Source: CBDDCA01 sp965218205
GTDB taxonomy: Bacteria; Spirochaetota; Spirochaetia; WTKD01; G963693115
Direction: 5' to 3'
NCBI GenBank assembly: GCA_965218205.1
Contig: OZ244590.1
Span: forward strand, 2,232,001-2,296,000
DNA length: 64,000 nucleotides
Positions 18,422 to 26,393 of this stretch are shown piece after piece. Every line of letters begins with the position of its first letter. The stretch's first letter is position 1. Position numbers and translations under genes: made by a program. The notes beneath the pieces were generated by a model. That model was not told where the DNA came from, did not search any database, and worked only from the letters and a program-made list of their open reading frames with translations.

Positions 18422-18676
18422 ATGGATGATAATGATACTGTTTCAGACACTGTTTCTAATAAGAGCAAACTAGTCTGTTTATTATTGTGGTTTTTTCTTT
18501 TTCCATTAGGAGCACACAGAATGTATGTCGGAAAGATTACATCTGGCATTATGCAATTATTGTTCGGATTTGCAACGCTTTTTATTTGGAATCTTGTAGA
18601 TGGCATTTTTATCATTGCTGGTAGATTTACCGATATTGATGGCAAAATTGTTCAACAATGGATTACCAACGAATAA
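18422..18676 (+). CDS. TM2-domain small membrane protein
   Basis: 84 aa from ATG 18422 (an in-frame ATG at 18416 lies only 2 nt after AGGAGG, too close, so the second Met is preferred). Two transmembrane segments: CLLLWFFLFPLGAHRMYVG and a second around IMQLLFGFATLFIWNLVDGI, joined by the TM2 hallmark GAHRMYVGK turn and ending with the conserved Asp-Gly. TM2 proteins have no settled molecular function. It is flanked by its own hairpin and is not a succinate dehydrogenase anchor, despite lying upstream of sdhA. Confidence 0.9.
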   Translation: MDDNDTVSDTVSNKSKLVCLLLWFFLFPLGAHRMYVGKITSGIMQLLFGFATLFIWNLVDGIFIIAGRFTDIDGKIVQQWITNE

Positions 18677-18694
18677 AGCATACTTTACTCTGGA

Positions 18695-18727
18695 ATGCTC
18701 TATTGTTGTACTATTGCAATAGAGCAT
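18695..18727 (+). terminator. Hairpin after the TM2 gene
   Basis: An inverted repeat ATGCTCTATTG ... CAATAGAGCAT with an 11-nt loop lies 18 nt after the stop. No clear T-run follows, so termination is likely but not certain. Confidence 0.5.
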
Positions 18728-18802
18728 ATTACTCCTCCCATAGCATCTAAAAAGGAGAGCAATACACTTCCATACATGAAACATAAAGCCTGCTCTCTAT
18801 GA

Positions 18803-18808
18803 TATACT
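18803..18808 (+). promoter_or_regulatory. -10 box of sdhA, leaderless arrangement
   Basis: TATACT ends 6 nt before the ATG at 18815 with no Shine-Dalgarno in between. The -35 is not convincing. Confidence 0.55.
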
Positions 18809-18814
18809 GAATAT

Positions 18815-20569
18815 ATGAGTAGTCCTAATATCACATATCACAGCCATGATGTCATAATAGTTGGAGGAGGAGGCTCTGGTCTTTATGCTGCCCTTGAAGC
18901 CAGCTCTCATGTAAAAGATGTAGCGGTAGTGAGTAAATTGTTTCCCCTTCGAAGCCATACAGGAGCAGCACAAGGAGGCGTTGCCGCTTCTTTAGGAAAT
19001 ATGGGAGAAGATCATTTTGAATGGCATGCATACGATACTGTAAAAGGTGGGGACTATCTTGTGGATCAACAAGCTGCCATTATTCTTGCACAAGAAGCTC
19101 CCGAAGTTATCTATTATTTAGAAAACTCAGGACTGCCTTTTTCTCGTACCTCCGAAGGAAAAATAGCACAGCGAAAATTTGGGGGACACACTCATCATTT
19201 TGGAGAAGGGCCTCTTATGCGTACCTGTTTTGCAGCTGATCGTGTAGGACATCATATCCTCCATACATTATATCAACAATGTATAAAACAAAATGTCAAT
19301 TTTTATGATGAATATCATGTTATAAAATTACTCATGAAAGACACCACTGCTTGTGGCATTGCAGCGATACGTATTTCTGATGGATCATTACATATTTTTA
19401 ATGCAAAAGCAATTATGTTTGCTACAGGCGGATGCGGAAGATTGTTCAAAATAACTTCAAATGCCCTTGCAAATACAGGAGATGGTGCTGCATTAGTAGC
19501 ACGCGAAGGTATTCCTTTAGAGGATATGGAGTTTTTTCAGTTTCATCCCACTGGCATCAAAGATATTGGAGTGTTAATCACAGAAGGAGTGCGCGGAGAA
19601 GGAGGCATTTTACGTAATGGAAAAGGCGAGCCTTTTATGGAAACATACTCTCCTACCTTAAAAGATCTTGCACCAAGGGACTTAGTAGCAAAGTATATTA
19701 CACAAGAACTTCTTGCTGGACGAGGAGTAAAAGGAAATTGTAGCATTGATGATTTTGTATACCTTGATACTACCCATTTAGGAGCTGATGTTATCAATCA
19801 AAAGCTCCCTGATGTACGCGAATTTTGTGAAGTCTATCTTGGCATCAACCCAATTGAACATCCTATTCCTGTACACCCTACCGCTCACTACACTATGGGA
19901 GGCATCCCTACCAATGTAAACGCAGAAGTTGTATATTCAAAACAAACATACCCTGGCCTTTATGCAGCAGGAGAATGTGCCTGTGTATCAGTGCATGGAG
20001 CAAACCGATTAGGGTCAAACAGCCTTCTTGAGCTACTGGTATTTGGAAGAAGAGGAGGGAGTGCTATGGGAACATATGTCTCAAATGTCAGTCTTCCTGA
20101 AATACCAAAAGAACAAATCGAACAAGCACATGCAATACACAGTCAACTCTTTCAACGTAAAGGTAAGCGATCACTTGGAGATGTTCATAAAAAATTACAA
20201 CTGCTTATGTCAAAAAAAGTGGGAGTATTTAGAACCGAACAAGGACTTTTAGAAGCTACAGAAGAGCTTATCAATATTCAACAAGAATACAAAGAGGTAG
20301 GTGTTGAAAACAGTAGTATAGACTTTAATTATGATATTTTACGTATTTTTGAACTTGGATCAATGATAGATCTTTCACGTATGGTGGTCGCAGGAGCCTA
20401 TGAAAGAAAAGAAACTCGCGGAGGACATTCAAGAGAAGATTTTCCCGAAAGAGATGATGAGCATTACTTACAGCATACTATGGCCACTCTATCACATGAT
20501 AAAAAAGTAACAATTACTTACGACCCTGTCGATATAAGTAAATGGGAACCAAAACCACGAGTATACTAG
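18815..20569 (+). CDS. sdhA: Succinate dehydrogenase/fumarate reductase flavoprotein subunit
   Basis: 584 aa, typical length. The FAD dinucleotide fold is HDVIIVGGGGSGLYAAL; the covalent-FAD His lies in RSHTGAAQGGVAASLG; the active-site segment HFGEGPLMRTCFAADR and the catalytic HPTAHYTMGG/HGANRLGSNSL motifs are all present. It interconverts succinate and fumarate in the cytoplasm. The iron-sulphur subunit follows after 8 nt. No cytochrome b or anchor gene lies on either side, so the complex is either anchored by a subunit coded elsewhere or soluble. Own promoter, apparently leaderless. Confidence 0.95.
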   Translation: MSSPNITYHSHDVIIVGGGGSGLYAALEASSHVKDVAVVSKLFPLRSHTGAAQGGVAASLGNMGEDHFEWHAYDTVKGGDYLVDQQAAIILAQEAPEVIYYLENSGLPFSRTSEGKIAQRKFGGHTHHFGEGPLMRTCFAADRVGHHILHTLYQQCIKQNVNFYDEYHVIKLLMKDTTACGIAAIRISDGSLHIFNAKAIMFATGGCGRLFKITSNALANTGDGAALVAREGIPLEDMEFFQFHPTGIKDIGVLITEGVRGEGGILRNGKGEPFMETYSPTLKDLAPRDLVAKYITQELLAGRGVKGNCSIDDFVYLDTTHLGADVINQKLPDVREFCEVYLGINPIEHPIPVHPTAHYTMGGIPTNVNAEVVYSKQTYPGLYAAGECACVSVHGANRLGSNSLLELLVFGRRGGSAMGTYVSNVSLPEIPKEQIEQAHAIHSQLFQRKGKRSLGDVHKKLQLLMSKKVGVFRTEQGLLEATEELINIQQEYKEVGVENSSIDFNYDILRIFELGSMIDLSRMVVAGAYERKETRGGHSREDFPERDDEHYLQHTMATLSHDKKVTITYDPVDISKWEPKPRVY

Positions 20570-20577
20570 GAGGAAAC

Positions 20578-21345
20578 ATGCAAGTAACATTAAAAGTAAA
20601 GCGTTTTGACCCTAAAGCAACTATAAAAACAAGCTACTCTACCTATACTTTAGAAGTAGAAGATACATCCCGTGTAATAGATGCACTAGAAAGCATTGCA
20701 AAAACGCAAGATAGAACATTATCATTTAGAAGAAGCTGTGCACATGGTGTATGTGGATCAGATGCAATGATTATCAATGGCAAAAATAGGCTTGCGTGTA
20801 AAACATTATTTGAGCAAGTAGCAAACGAAGACAATAATTTTACAGTGGAAATACAGCCACTTAATCATCTAAAGGTAGAAAAAGATCTTGTCGTTGATCA
20901 AACTCCGTTTATAGAAAAATATAAATCAGTCAAACCTTATTTTATACCAAGAAAAGATCTTCCTTCAGTGGGCGAATTTTTACAAAGTCCTGAAGAACAA
21001 AAATTACTTGCAGAGGCATCTAGCTGTATTGGTTGTGCTGCATGTTTTTCGGCTTGCCCTATACTAGATGAAAAAAATCCCGACTTCATTGGCCCTATGG
21101 CATTAGTACAGGCAGCACGATTTATTGACGATACTCGCGATGCAGGACTCGAAGCTCGTATTGATGTTTTAGACAAAAAAGATGGCATATGGGCATGTGA
21201 AAGCATGTTTGAATGCACAAAAGCATGTCCTCGTGGCATAAAAATTACTAAACTGATAAATTTACTCAAACGAAAAATAGTAAAATATCGTGAAGCAAGA
21301 GGACAAACAGTAAACGATCCAGAACATCAAAACAAAAAAAAATAA
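20578..21345 (+). CDS. sdhB: Succinate dehydrogenase/fumarate reductase iron-sulphur subunit
   Basis: 255 aa from ATG 20578, behind an excellent AGGAGG; the longer frame from 20542 overlaps sdhA and is unlikely. The 2Fe-2S ligands are in RRSCAHGVCGSDAMII plus the later Cys of RLACKTL. A 4Fe-4S motif follows (CIGCAACFSACP), then the third-cluster Cys residues (CESMFECTKACPRG). It passes electrons between SdhA and the quinone or another carrier. Ends with a basic tail. Immediately downstream are IS-end-like sequence and the IS481-like element, so any third subunit once located here could have been lost; that is speculation. Confidence 0.95.
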   Translation: MQVTLKVKRFDPKATIKTSYSTYTLEVEDTSRVIDALESIAKTQDRTLSFRRSCAHGVCGSDAMIINGKNRLACKTLFEQVANEDNNFTVEIQPLNHLKVEKDLVVDQTPFIEKYKSVKPYFIPRKDLPSVGEFLQSPEEQKLLAEASSCIGCAACFSACPILDEKNPDFIGPMALVQAARFIDDTRDAGLEARIDVLDKKDGIWACESMFECTKACPRGIKITKLINLLKRKIVKYREARGQTVNDPEHQNKKK

Positions 21346-21346
21346 A

Positions 21347-21373
21347 GAGCTGACCCATTTAATGAAAATGTGA
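21347..21373 (+). repeat. IS1595-end-like inverted repeat, solo copy
   Basis: CTGACCCATTTAATGAAAAT here matches, in reverse orientation, the sequence at 26205-26232 next to a transposase remnant. Probably the end of a second, decayed IS1595-type element. Confidence 0.5.
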
Positions 21374-21439
21374 TATTCCTTGTTGTTTGCATTTTTTCGC
21401 TGAGAAGGAAGGAAGGTATGTATTAGGATATACCCTATG

Positions 21440-21509
21440 AGTTTTTTTATGTTTCTTGCTCTTTTTTTGCTCCTTTGTCGCATTTAATCCTTGAACTCCA
21501 GCAACATGT
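21440..21509 (-). repeat. Dispersed peptide-coding repeat, copy A (interrupted by the IS481-like element)
   Basis: On the minus strand it reads AGVQGLNATKEQKKSKKHKK. The reading frame continues to a stop at 21359 and, before insertion, extended past 22725 (DKARGHVAGVQG when the element and one 15-bp duplication are removed). Best-preserved copy of the family. Confidence 0.6.
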
Positions 21510-21542
21510 TGGAGTTTTACCATCTCGTGTGACCCCCCAAAA

Positions 21543-21570
21543 TCCATGATAGTAATTATACTATCATGGA
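21543..21570. promoter_or_regulatory. Perfect 12-bp palindrome inside the IS481-like element
   Basis: TCCATGATAGTA, a 4-nt loop and TACTATCATGGA, 37 nt upstream of the transposase start. It could be an operator for the transposase or an RNA hairpin shielding the gene from outside transcription. Confidence 0.6.
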
Positions 21571-21606
21571 AATAACAAACAAAAATAAAAAAAAGGGGGT
21601 GAGTAC

Positions 21607-22686
21607 ATGATATACTCTACACTTTATAATACAAGAAATCAAAAAGAACTGCATAAAGTACGCTTAGCTATAGCACTTTCTGCAAAAGAACACGGCATCA
21701 AAAGTACTGCTCGTATCTTTCATATATCTCCTAATACCGTACGCAAGTGGTTGCAAAGATACAAAGAGAAGCCGAAAGCTATGCTCTATGATAGGCGTCC
21801 TGCTTCAGTAGAACATCCTAATACCATGATACCTTACTATCAGTTAAAACTCAAAGAGATATGCGAAACATTACAGCACTATCATCAACGATGTATTGCC
21901 TCTCATATACAACGAGAGTATGCCATTCCTTATTCCATAAAGACTATCACTAAGCATCTGAGAAAGATGGGGTTTTTTAAGACACATAAAAAGCAAAAAG
22001 CAGAAAAGAAACAAGAGGCACGCCTATGGAAGCAACTGCTGCAGTTTTGTCAAAAAATACAAGTAGATATTAAATATCTTACCGATATCCCTGAATTATA
22101 CTTCTCATTACGCAAATTTTGCCTCCCAAAGTATCAAATTACCGCACGCGATGTCGCAACAGGGGCTTTATGGATATGCTTTGCTACTCAAAAAAGCTCT
22201 TCTCATACCGCTTTGTTTATTGAATATCTGCTTACTCATCTTGCTTCTTTTCACGTTGATACTTCCTCTATTACTATTCAAACTGATAATGGCTCTGAGT
22301 TTATCTCAGGGGCTTTTAGTACTAAACAGTCTGCTTTTGTTGCTTCTCTTGCAGCATACGAGGCACACCATACTACTATCCCATATGCTTCTCCTACTTA
22401 CAATTCTGATGTCGAGGCTTCTCATAAACTTATTGAAACTGAATGCTATGCAAAAATGCAGAATCCTACTCTCAGTACTTTTTTACTCAAAAGTGCTGAG
22501 TATCAATATAGCTTTAATCATCAACGCCATAACTCTTATAAACACGGCTCTCCTGCTTTGTTGTTGAAAGAAAAAAGTCCTTCTCTGGATCCTTGTGTAC
22601 TTACTCTGCGCCCTCTTATTGTTGATACTTTCCTTACTAAACGAACATTACACACTTGGCATAATAGAAATTTTGCAGTATACTGA
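21607..22686 (+). CDS. IS481-like transposase (integrase core, DDE)
   Basis: 359 aa, start behind GGGGGTGAG. The N-terminal helix-turn-helix of winged type is seen in KEHGIKSTARIFHISPNTVR (about residues 28-47). The rve integrase core has its first Asp in KIQVDIKYL, the second in TIQTDNGSEFISG, and the Glu in SDVEASHKLIETE; the final part FNHQRHNSYKHGSPALLL is the usual IS3/IS481 C-terminal motif. It lacks the frameshift typical of IS3, consistent with IS481. It appears intact. Confidence 0.92.
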   Translation: MIYSTLYNTRNQKELHKVRLAIALSAKEHGIKSTARIFHISPNTVRKWLQRYKEKPKAMLYDRRPASVEHPNTMIPYYQLKLKEICETLQHYHQRCIASHIQREYAIPYSIKTITKHLRKMGFFKTHKKQKAEKKQEARLWKQLLQFCQKIQVDIKYLTDIPELYFSLRKFCLPKYQITARDVATGALWICFATQKSSSHTALFIEYLLTHLASFHVDTSSITIQTDNGSEFISGAFSTKQSAFVASLAAYEAHHTTIPYASPTYNSDVEASHKLIETECYAKMQNPTLSTFLLKSAEYQYSFNHQRHNSYKHGSPALLLKEKSPSLDPCVLTLRPLIVDTFLTKRTLHTWHNRNFAVY

Positions 22687-22826
22687 TTTTATCAAAAGGG
22701 TTCACACGAAACGGTAAAACTCCAACTCCAGCAACATGTCCCCTTGCCTTGTCAATATCTCATACGATATACTAGAAATAGAAACACTGAATAACAGTAA
22801 AAATAGAATGAAAGCGGTATTATAAT

Positions 22827-23477
22827 ATGTTACAAAAACACAGCATTATTTCTCGTATTATTGATGTAGGAGTAGTAGCAATAGTGCGTACTGACAAAGC
22901 AGAGCAAGCTACTAACATTGTACAGGCATGCTTAGACGGAGGACTTACTTCCGTAGAAGTAACGTTTACAGTCGATGGTGCAAATCGCATCATTGAACAA
23001 GTACACGCAAAACATACCCATTGCATACTAGGAGCAGGCACAGTACTTGACGCTCATACTGCAAGAATAGCAATACTAGCAGGGGCATCATATATAGTAA
23101 GCCCATCTTTTGATATAGAAACAGCAAAGCTGTGCAATCGCTATGCTATACCCTATATGGCTGGGTGCTACACCCCTACCGAAGTAGCAAAAGCATTGGA
23201 ATATGGAGTAGAAATTATAAAGCTATTTCCTGGCACCCTGCTCTCCCCTTCTGCAATTACAGCAATAAAAGCACCGTTTCCACAAGCTAACATTATGCCC
23301 ACTGGGGGAGTCAATTTGGACAATGTAGACACATGGATTAAGGCAGGTGCCATAGCAATAGGCGTTGGGGGTGATCTTACTGCAGGAGCAAAAACAAATG
23401 ATTATGCTCAAATACAACAGAAAGCAAGCGAGTATAAACAAGCAGTAGAACATGCACGTACTAACTATCGTACATAG
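22827..23477 (+). CDS. eda: 2-dehydro-3-deoxy-phosphogluconate (KDPG) aldolase
   Basis: 216 aa, normal for class I KDPG aldolases. Conserved features: GVVAIVRT at the N-terminus, EVTFTVDGA with the catalytic Glu, GAGTVLD, and the Schiff-base Lys in VEIIKLFPGTLLSP, then MPTGGV. It cleaves KDPG to pyruvate and glyceraldehyde-3-phosphate, the last step of hexuronate breakdown. kdgK follows after 23 nt and uxaC lies convergent, so the three form a uronate module. A TATAAT abuts the ATG directly; a TATACT about 50 nt upstream is a more plausible promoter. Confidence 0.93.
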   Translation: MLQKHSIISRIIDVGVVAIVRTDKAEQATNIVQACLDGGLTSVEVTFTVDGANRIIEQVHAKHTHCILGAGTVLDAHTARIAILAGASYIVSPSFDIETAKLCNRYAIPYMAGCYTPTEVAKALEYGVEIIKLFPGTLLSPSAITAIKAPFPQANIMPTGGVNLDNVDTWIKAGAIAIGVGGDLTAGAKTNDYAQIQQKASEYKQAVEHARTNYRT

Positions 23478-23500
23478 AAAGAATAAAAAAAGGAAAGCCT

Positions 23501-24532
23501 ATGAATACACACAACAAAATTGTAATGTTTGGAGAAATAATGCTTCGATTATCCCCTCCTGCGTATCAGCGTATCGCTTTTACACGTAATTTTGAAGCAT
23601 GTTATGCAGGCGGAGAAGCAAATGTAGCAGTATCACTTGCAAACTATGGAATGAATTCATACTTTGTATCAAAAGTGCCAGAAAATGAAATAGGATCTGC
23701 GGTAATACGTACACTAAAGGAAATGAATGTAAATACAGACTATATCACCTATGGAGGAAAAAGGCTTGGAGTATATTACTTAGAACATGGAGCAAGCGTT
23801 CGTCCTTCAAAAGTAATATACGATAGAAAACATTCTTCTCTCTCAGAAGCTCAGGAAACAGAATTTGATTTCGATGCTATTTTTAATGGTGCTACATGGT
23901 TTCATGTATCAGGAATAAGCCCTGCTCTATCAGAATCGTGTGCAACACTTACAGCAAAAGCCCTGCAGTGTGCAAAAAAAGCAGGCCTCACTACCTCTTT
24001 TGATCTTAATTATCGCAAGAAGTTATGGACAGCACAAGAAGCACAAAAGATATGTATCCCCCTTATGGAACATGTGGATGTATGTATTGGCAACGAAGAA
24101 GACGCAGAAAAAGTATTAGGATTCACACCACAAGGGAGTAATATACAGCAAGGCACTCTTAATATAGAGGGATATAAGGCAATGTTTGAAAAATTAAAAG
24201 AACGATTTGGGTTTCAGCATGTTGCTACAACATTAAGAGAAAGTATCTCTGCATCTGATAACGGCTGGTCTGCGTTATTGTACAATGGACAACAATTTTT
24301 TCAATCAAAAAAATACAATCTCCATATTGTAGATCGTGTAGGAGCAGGCGATTCCTTTAGTGCGGGACTGATATACTCCCTTATAGCAACAAAAGATCCA
24401 CAACAGTCCATTGATTTTGCTGTTGCTGCCTCTGCCTTAAAACACAGCATACACGGAGACTTTAACCAAGTGAGCGTAGAAGAAGTAGAAAAACTTGCCA
24501 CAGGCGATGCAAGCGGGAGAGTAGAACGCTAA
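23501..24532 (+). CDS. kdgK: 2-keto-3-deoxygluconate kinase (PfkB family)
   Basis: 343 aa, ATG 23501 behind AAAGGAAAG. PfkB signatures: an N-terminal GGEANVAVSLANYG and the C-terminal VDRVGAGDSFSAGLIY with the catalytic Asp. The sequence FSRNFEACYAGGEANVA-type start (here RIAFTRNFEACYAGG) is characteristic of KDG kinases. It makes KDPG from KDG with ATP and feeds the aldolase upstream. Cytosolic. Cotranscription with eda is likely. Confidence 0.92.
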   Translation: MNTHNKIVMFGEIMLRLSPPAYQRIAFTRNFEACYAGGEANVAVSLANYGMNSYFVSKVPENEIGSAVIRTLKEMNVNTDYITYGGKRLGVYYLEHGASVRPSKVIYDRKHSSLSEAQETEFDFDAIFNGATWFHVSGISPALSESCATLTAKALQCAKKAGLTTSFDLNYRKKLWTAQEAQKICIPLMEHVDVCIGNEEDAEKVLGFTPQGSNIQQGTLNIEGYKAMFEKLKERFGFQHVATTLRESISASDNGWSALLYNGQQFFQSKKYNLHIVDRVGAGDSFSAGLIYSLIATKDPQQSIDFAVAASALKHSIHGDFNQVSVEEVEKLATGDASGRVER

Positions 24533-24584
24533 CTCTTCTATAGAAAACAACCTTTACTCTGCTTGCCTCTTTATGTTTGCCTCT

Positions 24585-26000
24585 TTATTTCTGAAATTGA
24601 AAAAACTCTTTTGCATTATTATAGCATACCCCTTCTATAATTTGAGCAAGCATCGTTTCATCATGAGGATATTCTCCATTATCAACCCATGTGCCAATAA
24701 GATTACAAAATATTCGCCTAAAATATTCATGTCGTGGATATGATACAAAACTTCGTGAATCAGTAAGCATCCCTACAAACATACCGAGTACCCCAAGATT
24801 ACCTAAATCTGTAAGGTGCTGTATTATGCCATTTTTCTGATCATTAAACCACCATCCTGCACCAAACTGTAACTTACCAACATTATATGTATCATGTGCT
24901 TGAAATGCTCCTATCATAGTACCGATAATAAAGTTATCTGCTGGATGTAAGTTATACAAAATAGTCTTAGAAAGATGATTATTTTCTTCCATAGATCCCA
25001 ATAACTGTGCTAATGCTTCTGCGTTCTTATGGTCTGCAATAACATCAAAGCCTGTGTCAGCTCCTAGCCTCTTAAACATTTTAGGATTTGCATTTCTTAA
25101 TGCACCTATATGAAACTGCATAGTCCAATTTCGTTTATAGTACTCTTGAGACAAAAACAGCAATAATTCACACTGATACGATTCTATTTCCTGTTTCGAT
25201 ATATCCTGTTTTTGCATAGCTTTCAAAAATACTTCTGCTCCTCTGCCTTCCATATTTTTGTGTACCATAGGCACGTACGACAGAGCATGATCGCTTAATC
25301 GACACCCATGCTCATGAAAAAACTGTATTCTTTTTTGCAATGCTTCCTTCAATACATCAAAAGAATATATCGCAATACCAGATGCCTCTGCAAGTGCCTG
25401 TATATATACAACAAAATTATCTGTATCCGAAATAGCAAGCACCTTATCTGGTCGAAAGGTGGGATATACTTTTGTCTTAAAATGCGAATACTCCCGTATT
25501 TTTCTATGCCATTGTAATGTATCACAAGGATCATCAGTACTACACATTACCTCCACATTACTCTTGCTAATCAAATGTTGTGCAGAAAAATCATCACTAC
25601 GAATAATATCATTACACAGATTCCACATTGCTTTAGCAGTATGCTCATTCAATACCATTGTACTATTAAAGTATCGCTGTAACTCTAAATGTGTCCAATG
25701 GTATAAAGGGTTTCCAATACACAGAGGAAGTATTTTTGCCCACGCATAAAACTTCTCTTTATCACTTGCGTCCCCTGTAATAAAAGATTCATCAAGGCCT
25801 GCTCCTCTCATAGCACGCCACTTATAATGATCTCCTCCTAACCATAATTCGGTGATAGAAGAAAATCGCTTATTCTCTGCTATTTCTTTTGGATCTAAAT
25901 GACAATGATAGTCAATAATCTTCTGATGTTTTGCATAGGTATAAAAAAGATTTTTTCCTGTTTTGCTTGTTAATAAAAAATTTTCATCTAAAAATGCCAT
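24585..26000 (-). CDS. uxaC: Glucuronate (uronate) isomerase
   Basis: 471 aa from ATG 26000, preceded by AGGAGGT at 7 nt; the frame is open to 26048, but that start lacks a site. Amidohydrolase-fold signatures: IIDYHCHLDPKEIAENKRF near the N-terminus, CSTDDPCDTLQWH, and WWFNDQKNG; LTDSRSFVSYPRHEYFRR is the typical UxaC C-terminal block. It isomerises D-glucuronate to fructuronate or galacturonate to tagaturonate. Convergent with eda-kdgK; the intervening reductase and dehydratase (uxuAB/uxaAB) are not in this window. Confidence 0.95.
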   Translation of the reverse strand: MAFLDENFLLTSKTGKNLFYTYAKHQKIIDYHCHLDPKEIAENKRFSSITELWLGGDHYKWRAMRGAGLDESFITGDASDKEKFYAWAKILPLCIGNPLYHWTHLELQRYFNSTMVLNEHTAKAMWNLCNDIIRSDDFSAQHLISKSNVEVMCSTDDPCDTLQWHRKIREYSHFKTKVYPTFRPDKVLAISDTDNFVVYIQALAEASGIAIYSFDVLKEALQKRIQFFHEHGCRLSDHALSYVPMVHKNMEGRGAEVFLKAMQKQDISKQEIESYQCELLLFLSQEYYKRNWTMQFHIGALRNANPKMFKRLGADTGFDVIADHKNAEALAQLLGSMEENNHLSKTILYNLHPADNFIIGTMIGAFQAHDTYNVGKLQFGAGWWFNDQKNGIIQHLTDLGNLGVLGMFVGMLTDSRSFVSYPRHEYFRRIFCNLIGTWVDNGEYPHDETMLAQIIEGVCYNNAKEFFQFQK

Positions 26001-26098
26001 ATAGACACCTCCTACATGCTCTCTAGTAACACTATACAAAATATACAAGATTATTACCCACTACTTCAATATATCAAATACTGCATAATAATAGAGAG

Positions 26099-26203
26099 GC
26101 TTGCCCAGATAAGAGAAAGCTCAGTGAATATGAAATAGCATTATCAGGAGAAATAGAAATAGATGAAAGTTATTTTGGAGGAAAACAAAGGAGGCTGAGA
26201 TAG
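26099..26203 (+). pseudogene. IS1595-family transposase remnant
   Basis: The frame reads KLSEYEIALSGEIEIDESYF and then GGKQRRLR before a stop. The GEIEIDESYFGGK block is the first catalytic motif of ISXO2-like transposases and differs from that of the intact element (VEIDETYIGGK), so it comes from a different IS1595 element. It is followed within a few bases by an IS-end-like sequence (26205-26232). The rest has been deleted. Confidence 0.8.
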
Positions 26204-26204
26204 T

Positions 26205-26232
26205 CTCATTTTCATTAAATGGGCAGGCCCTC
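26205..26232 (-). repeat. IS1595-end-like inverted repeat next to the transposase remnant
   Basis: Reverse complement of the sequence at 21347-21373, sharing CCATTTAATGAAAATG. It likely marks one end of a deleted IS1595-type element. The rest of 26049-26393 holds no gene that I can support. Confidence 0.5.
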
Positions 26233-26327
26233 TATTTTATACATAGTAAAAAAAAGTCATTACTAATACAATTTTACTGGACTCATAAAATTCTATCAAT
26301 AACAACTTTTTTAAAAACTGCATAATC

Positions 26328-26344
26328 CTCCTATTTTATAGGAG
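26328..26344 (-). terminator. Short hairpin after the lipoprotein gene at 26394
   Basis: CTCCTA, a 5-nt loop and TAGGAG, about 50 nt beyond the stop. A loose T-run (TTTTT) follows about 9 nt further on the minus strand. Weak candidate. Confidence 0.35.
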
Positions 26345-26393
26345 TATTCTTAAAATCTGCTGTGTGTAAAAAGTTCTATCCTAGTAAATGGTA

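Larger units (their letters stand above)
21510..22724 (+). mobile_element. Complete IS481-like insertion sequence (1,215 bp)
   Basis: Inverted repeats start TGGAGTTTTACC at both ends (21510 inward and 22724 inward; about 22 of 27 positions match). They are flanked by a 15-bp direct target duplication ACTCCAGCAACATGT (21495-21509 and 22725-22739). A DDE transposase fills the element. Long duplications of this size are known in IS481. The element landed inside repeat copy A. A related 88-bp scar is at 48796-48883. Confidence 0.9.

Noticed and set aside
18422..18676. TM2 protein as the succinate dehydrogenase membrane anchor
   Set aside because: It has the TM2 turn motif and only two helices, no haem ligands, and its own hairpin before sdhA.
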